Source: Mallotus nudiflorus
Taxonomy: Eukaryota; Streptophyta; Magnoliopsida; Malpighiales; Euphorbiaceae
Reading direction: 5' to 3'
Assembly (NCBI GenBank): GCA_947683625.1
Contig: CANTUR010000039.1
Location: 3,038,001-3,102,000 of the forward strand
Length of the DNA stretch: 64,000 bases
Shown piece after piece: positions 58,770 through 64,000 of the stretch. Position 1 is the first letter of the stretch, and every line of letters starts with the position of its first letter. The notes beneath the pieces were generated by a model that was not told the origin of the DNA, did no database searches, and saw only the letters and a list, made by a program, of their open reading frames with translations. The position numbers and the translations under genes are program-made.

Positions 58770-60300
58770 TTCATTTCTCAAATTGACCCTAAAAATATTG
58801 ATGATGCCTTGAGTAATGAATTTTGATTCCATACTATGCAAGAAGAGTTAAATCAATTTAAGAGAAACAAGGCTTGGACCTTGGTTCCTAGACCTAAACA
58901 TCATCTTATAATAGGCACTAAATGGGTGTTTAGAAATAAGATGAATGAACAAGGTGTTATAACTAGGAACAAAGCTAGACTAGTAGCTAAAGGTTATAAT
59001 CAAGAGGAAGGCATTGATTATGATGAAACCTTTGCCCTAATTGCAAGGATGGAAGCTATTAGAATGCTACTTGCATTTGCATTATTTATGAATTTTAAAC
59101 TTTATCAAATGGATGTTAAAAGTGCATTTCTAAATGGTTTCATTGAAGAGGAGGTATATGTTGAGCAACCTTCAGGTTTTGAAAATTTTGATTCTCCAAA
59201 TCATGTTTTTAAATTGTCAAAAGCTCTGTATGAATTGAAATAAGCTCCAAGAGCTTAGAATAAAAGATTGAGCAACTTCTTACTAGAGAAAGGGTTCTCT
59301 AAAGGAAAAGTTGACATAACTCTTTTCATAAAGAAATCCAAGCATGATTTATTAATTGTTCAAATATATGTTGATGATATTATTTTTGGTGCTACTAACC
59401 ATTGCTTATGTGAGGAATTTTCTAAGTTAATGCAAGGAGAATTCGAGATGAGTATAATGGGAGAACTAAAATTATTTCTCATATTATAAATTAAGCAATG
59501 CAAATATGCGATTTTCATCAATCAAACCTAATATGCAAGTGACGTTCTTAAGAAGTTTGGCATGGATGGAGTCAAGACAAGCAAAACTCCAATGAGCACC
59601 ACAACCAAACTCAACAAGGATGAGAATGACAAACTGGTTAATGAAAAGTGATTTGGAGTTATGATCGAATCCCTTCTTTATTTAATTGCCAATAGAATTG
59701 ATATTATTTTTGCTACATGCTTATGTGATAGATTTTAATCAAATCCTAAAGAGTCTCATTTGAATGCTATCAAAAGAATTTTCAAATATCTTTGTGATAC
59801 AATGCATTTAGGACTTTAGTATCCTATGAATTCTTCCTTTGATTTAATTAGTTATTCTTATGTGGACTTTGCCTTAGCTTACTAGATAGAAAGAGCATTT
59901 CTGAAACTTATCAATTTTTAGACAGTGTTTAGTTTCTTAGTTTAGCAAGAAACATGTTTTGGTTACCTTGTCTAATGCTGAAGCTAAATATATTATAGCA
60001 AGTCTTTATTATTCATAAGTCTTATGGCAAAAATAACAATTGTTGGACTATGGTATAAAACTTGATCACATTCTAATCAAATGTGACATTATAAGTGCTA
60101 TTAACCTTAACAAAAATCCCATTCAACATTTTAGAACTAAGCATATAGACATTTGACATCATTTTGTGCAAGATCATGTTCAAATTGGTGATATCTCACT
60201 TGAATTTATTGATATAAATAATTAACTTGCAGATATCTTCACCAAACCTCTCAATGAAGAGAGATTGAATTTCATTAAACATGAACTTGGAATGTTCATG
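58770..60300 (+). pseudogene. Copia G reverse transcriptase and RNase H
   Basis: MQEELNQFKRNKAWTLVPRP (58836), KWVFRNKMNEQGVITRN, DYDETFALIARM, MDVKSAFLNGFIEEE and the catalytic IYVDDIIFG (59368). Stops at 59240 and at 59257 (Trp to TAG) split it. RNase H (59640-60300) has stops roughly every 100 bases but retains recognisable order to RLNFIKHELGM. Confidence 0.87.
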
Positions 60301-61115
60301 GTTCTAGTATGTATTGATTTTGATGGTCCTTTGAAGTTTTTTTTATGTTTATTTTTGGTATATGATACATGTTCACTAGATATTGTTATTATTTTTTAAA
60401 AATTTAATTTTCTTGTAAAAACATGGGGTGTTTATTTAAATTATTTTGATCTTCTTAAATTTGATTTTTATTAATTTTTTAAAAACTTTATTTTCTTTTA
60501 ATTTTCCTATTTTGCAAAATTAATAATTAATTAATGAAACATTCATTAAATTAATTATTTTAATTTTAGCGAAATATATCATTCCTTAAATGAGTTCATT
60601 TTAAATACTCATTTATTTCTTCTAAAAATCCTCAATTAATTCAAATGAATGCAAATTAAATTCATAAAGACTTAATTGTAAGACATTTTGGACTTAATTA
60701 TAAACTTTTTTAAAACTTCTCTTGACAAGACCTTAATCTGGCCAGGGATCATATCATGTCCTGATTGGGACATGATCTACAAATTATGTGTTTTTACACA
60801 GAATTAAACCCAAATGGATATCCCGATCAAGATATGACTTGGGATATTATGTCCTTATTAGGATGGGAGAATGCCCCGACTGGGACATAACTGTTAACAT
60901 CATTAGGATTTCAAATCCTTCCACCTTTTTGACTCTCTAATCAAAATCAGGATTGATTTTTAAGGTTCCTATTTATTTGAAATTCAAATTTTACACTATT
61001 TTCAACCTTAATTTCTTGCCTATAAATACCACCTTATTCCTCTTAAGTTTTTCATCTTAATCAAGTTATTTTCTTTTCTGTACAAATTCTTCAAATACTC
61101 TTATTTTCTCTCCTA
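60301..61115 (+). other. G tail with GTCCCGATCGGGAC-type hairpins
   Basis: AT-rich and noncoding. 60753-60776 holds ATCATGTCC and GGACATGAT as a perfect 9-bp stem. Related modules follow to 60897 (CCCGATCAAG, GTCCTTATTAGGAT, CCCCGACTGGGACAT). The same palindrome type is in the LTR of D. Confidence 0.7.
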
Positions 61116-62260
61116 ATGGCTCCTAAGAAACCAAGCAAGGTTCCTTCATTTTCTCAAAAACCTCATTTTAAAAAGGAAAAACCTAAGAGAACTTACTCTC
61201 CATTCTCTTACTCTTTTTAAGAAATCAAGAAAAGAATGTCTCAATTTTAAAAAGAGCTTTCACTCCCTCAAGGTTCATGGATGAACCTACTCTCAAGGCA
61301 ATTGGATGTTATGATGACATACAAGATCTTCTTCTCAAAGGTAGGATTTATGATTTTGCTTTCTTACCTTTTCCATCTTACCCTTCTCTCATTATTGAGT
61401 TTCTTTTTTTATATACTATCCATTTCATCAAATTTGATGATGACAATTCCTACTTCTTCATGAGATTCAAATTGGGAGGGAGAAATTATTTTATGACTTA
61501 TAAGAGTTTGATACTCTTTTTAGCTTTTCTCAAAAGGGACACATTCAAGTTAACTCTCATTGGCTTGCCTGTTCATATTAGGATGAAATCAAAGCTCCTA
61601 ATGCTCCTCAATTCTTCGCCAAGCGTACTAAAGCCTCATTCATCAAATCCGAAGCACGTTGGTATGTTCATCATTTCATTACCTACTTTATTAATGGTAG
61701 AGCTCTTTCAAATAAAGCCATTTCTCTTTATGACCTTTTTATTCTTTATTGTCTTCATCATAATAAGAATTTTGCTTTAGGAAGATTTTTATAATAGAGA
61801 ATTTGGCTAGTTAATGATAGTCACAATTGTGTAATTTGTATTAGTGGAATTGTCATAAAGTTAGCTAAATTCTACAACATTAATCTTAACTCTGTGCCCT
61901 TTACCAAACCCGTGTTTCTTGATGTGTCTTTCATTAGAAATTCCAAACAATTCACATATATTAATTGAGTATGGATTTGGAAACATGACCTTAGAGCTAG
62001 TGAAAACATTGAAGTTGTATTTCAAGAATCGGAAGAGCAAGAAAGTTAAGACCTTAGGGAAAAAGAACAATAACATCAACCTCAAGTTCCTCCTCCAAAG
62101 AAAAGAATAATAAGTGAAGGTACATCAACTTAAAGTACTCAAGCTCAAAATGATGAACCTTCTTGGATAGGACAAATTTTTTAACGCATGTCCTTAATGG
62201 AATCCAACTTTGATTCCCGCTTTGATGAAGTTGAATTAAAGGCAACATTGCTTATCTTCA
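61116..62260 (+). pseudogene. Env-like/extra frame of copia G, broken
   Basis: Begins MAPKKPSKVPSFSQKPHF, a basic start, with TAA at 61218 and 61248. After a frame change FMDEPTLKAIGCYDDIQDLL (61276) opens 167 codons. GRIYDFAFLPFPSYPSLIIE and FKLGGRNYFMTYKSLI recall the putative plant transposon protein domain found in extra (env-like) frames of SIRE/Maximus-type copia elements. Further pieces lie near 61919-62110 and a LMESNFDSRFDEVELKA segment at 62192, like the C-terminal coiled coil of such proteins. No clear membrane-fusion features; the Phe-rich tail is likely frame-shifted. The family call is tentative. Confidence 0.55.
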
Positions 62261-62929
62261 ATATGATATTCATTATATTTATGAGCAATAAGGCTACACT
62301 TGCACCTATCCACCTCCTCCTTCATTCCTTCCTCAAGAATATATGCTATATGTACTTTTCATTTGTTTTATTTTCGGTATATGTTTGGCTTATTTTTTTT
62401 ATATATGAGCCTCTAGCTGTTAGTTTATTTTTAATCATTTTATGCTTGTTTATGTTTAGGTTATGTTCAGTATCTTATTTTTGTACTAAATGCATTTTTA
62501 TTATTAATGAAAATTTCTTTCTTTAAAAAAAATTCAATTTCTCTAGTATTCATTCTTTTTTATTTTTAACAAAGGGGGAGAAATATTTGAGTTTGTTCAA
62601 TTTATTATTTATTGTGTTATGATTATGCATAAATTTTTTTAATCGTGTTTATACATGCAAAATTCATGTTTAAATTTATTCATGTATAAATTCTTCTTAT
62701 GAGTTGTTTTGATCTTTACTTTTGACAAAGGGGAAGAATATGTGTATTTAGTTAATATCTTTTAAGAGATTTTTTTTAAAGATGTGTTATATTAGTGACA
62801 TAACTATGTGATAGTGTATCTTTAATATCATTTTTTTTTCCATTGAAATAAGGGGAGAAAATTGTTTGAATGATATATTATTTCATAAACATTTTCTATA
62901 TCTTTCTTTTTCATTTTTTAGAATTTGAT
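62261..62929 (+). other. Tail of G with purine tracts
   Basis: T-rich, noncoding. Purine words like those of A and E: AAAGGGGGAGAAATAT (62570), AAAGGGGAAGAATAT (62727) and AAGGGGAGAAAAT (62850). The last is the likely polypurine tract, but the LTR that should follow lacks its start. Confidence 0.6.
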
Positions 62930-63208
62930 TTTTAAGTGAGCCTTGTAAAACCTAAATTGTAAGGTTAAAAGAGTGAGCCTCAAACTCTTGTGTGATCTTA
63001 AATTTTGTGAATAAGATTGTGAAAATTGAAAATCCTAACTGGGAATGAGTTAGGTGGATATGTAGAATTGTTGAAGAATCCGAACTTCTTAACTTCTTAT
63101 ATTCATCATTGTTCCTTTTCAACATTCTTTCAATTCTTGTAAAGATTTTTTTTTTAATTTTAGTTTATTGCTCATTTGTCTTATTCACCCTTCTTTAAGG
63201 CATTTTCA
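62930..63208 (+). repeat. 3' LTR fragment of copia G
   Basis: Matches the last 280 bases of the A and E LTRs (GTGAGCCTTG, TCTTGTG.GATCTTAA, AAAATCCTAACT, TTAGGTGGA, CTTATTCACCC) and ends GCATTTTCA at 63208. The first kilobase is missing. Confidence 0.78.
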
Positions 63209-64000
63209 TATTTACTTAATAAAATGATATTTATTTAATATTACTATTGAAATAAAATTATAAATATTTAATACTATCATCTAATACTAATGTTCAATTA
63301 ACGAGTTTATTCGCAAGTTTGCTGATGAGTCTGTTTGCAAACTGACTCACAAGACTGCTCGAGAGTCTAAATGAGCCGAGTTTAATGAAGTTTGAACTTT
63401 GTTCATTTAGTTTACGAGTTTTAAAATCAAATTTAGATTCAACTTTTTTGATTTAACAAATGAATTTTTTTGAATCAAACTCCGAGTGAATCACGAACTG
63501 CTCGACTTAATTACACCACTTGCCCTAATCCTAAGGCTCCAAGTGGACGAAAATTTTGATGAAATTGGAGGAAAATGGGCATGAAATACTCCGTCATTTC
63601 TTCAAACTTTATCCACGACGCATGAACCCAGCCTAACAACCTATCCTTAAATCCCCACAACAAATCCTCTCGTTTACATCTAACATTATGGACTGTCCAA
63701 GGTTCGTCGTTTTCCATTTTAACGCATTTCTAAGACATTTGCCCTTTTTCTTTTTCCTATTTTCTTTGGCTGCAAGTCATCAAGTACGATGTAAGGTTAT
63801 CTCTGTCTTTTCTCCTCCATTTGCTTTTCCAATAAATGCTGCTGCGCTCAGTCTATGGGTTTAACCGAGTAAATCACTGCTATTTTCGTTTGCCGTTTGT
63901 TTGAGTTTTAGTTTAGCGAATTGATTGCTTGTGGTGAGTGCAAAGTGTAAGAAAAGTATTTAACGAGTCACTTACTCACTCCCGATTTGTCCAATGGAGA
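63209..64000. other. Right-end flank without a recognised gene
   Basis: 63300-63500 has words of dispersed-repeat type (GAGTTTATTCGCAAGTTTGC, GAATCACGAACTGCTCGAC). A 68-codon minus-strand frame at 63511-63717 (MENDEPWTVHNVRCKRED start) is not recognised. Base composition becomes less AT-rich toward the end, which may mean that a gene starts beyond the window. Confidence 0.35.

Larger units (their letters stand above)
56658..63208 (+). mobile_element. Copia remnant G (RT to 3' LTR), split by solo LTR F
   Basis: TTAATTTAGCC before F and ATTTCTCAAATTG after it correspond to adjoining sequence in A (27014-27040) and E (52670-52692), so one copia body was split by F. It contains RT, RNase H, a long tail with an env-like frame and a 3' LTR piece (62930-63208). 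No LTR, gag or integrase of its own is present on the left. It may be the rest of D. Confidence 0.75.

Noticed and set aside
63511..63717. Minus-strand 68-codon frame near the right edge
   Set aside because: No recognised family and no splice or promoter support.

Overview
The window is nuclear DNA of a flowering plant, most likely a eudicot, with an AT-rich, transposon-dominated intergenic landscape. Long LTRs, methionyl-tRNA-type primer binding sites (TGGTATCAGAGC), decayed Ty1/copia and Ty3/gypsy polyproteins, and one intron-rich cellular gene all point that way. The species cannot be told from the sequence alone.

Layout. 1-4885 is the 3' part of a Tat/Retand-like Ty3/gypsy element. It carries a decayed antisense gene of the plant mobile domain (PMD) type, a long hairpin-forming repeat region, a polypurine tract and a 2.0-kb 3' LTR. 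4886-9833 is AT-rich DNA with a direct repeat pair and a T-rich minisatellite. 9834-14979 (minus) is the only apparently intact cellular gene: 13 exons that splice in frame into a 656-residue OB-fold protein, tentatively Cdc24/RPA-like. 15866-20205 is a complete non-autonomous LTR element with a perfect TTCAA target duplication and no gag or pol. 21482-31143 is a copia element (A) with two LTRs, the 3' one cut short. 31144-34441 is a 5'-truncated gypsy element (B). 34442-41810 is a longer gypsy element (C) with gag, protease, RT, RNase H and integrase. 41811-45326 (minus) is a wrecked gypsy 5' LTR and gag region (H). 45327-63208 is a nest of copia elements: D broken by E, then remnant G with an env-like frame, itself split by a 2.1-kb minus-strand solo LTR (F) flanked by a near-perfect 5-bp duplication.

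How the parts relate. Except for the OB-fold gene, everything coding is retroelement-derived and inactive. Stops are repeatedly at tryptophan codons, as expected from deamination of methylated cytosine on the antisense strand. No copia copy keeps a protease active site.

The most unusual signal is structural. Palindromic modules centred on (or decayed from) CGATCG, with different arms (GAGG/CCTC, AATGC/GCATT, GTCC/GGAC), cluster in LTRs or untranslated regions of otherwise unrelated elements. Two related gypsy LTRs carry different modules at the same distance from the LTR start. Separate hairpin arrays lie in the 3' region of the Tat-like element and inside the non-autonomous element.
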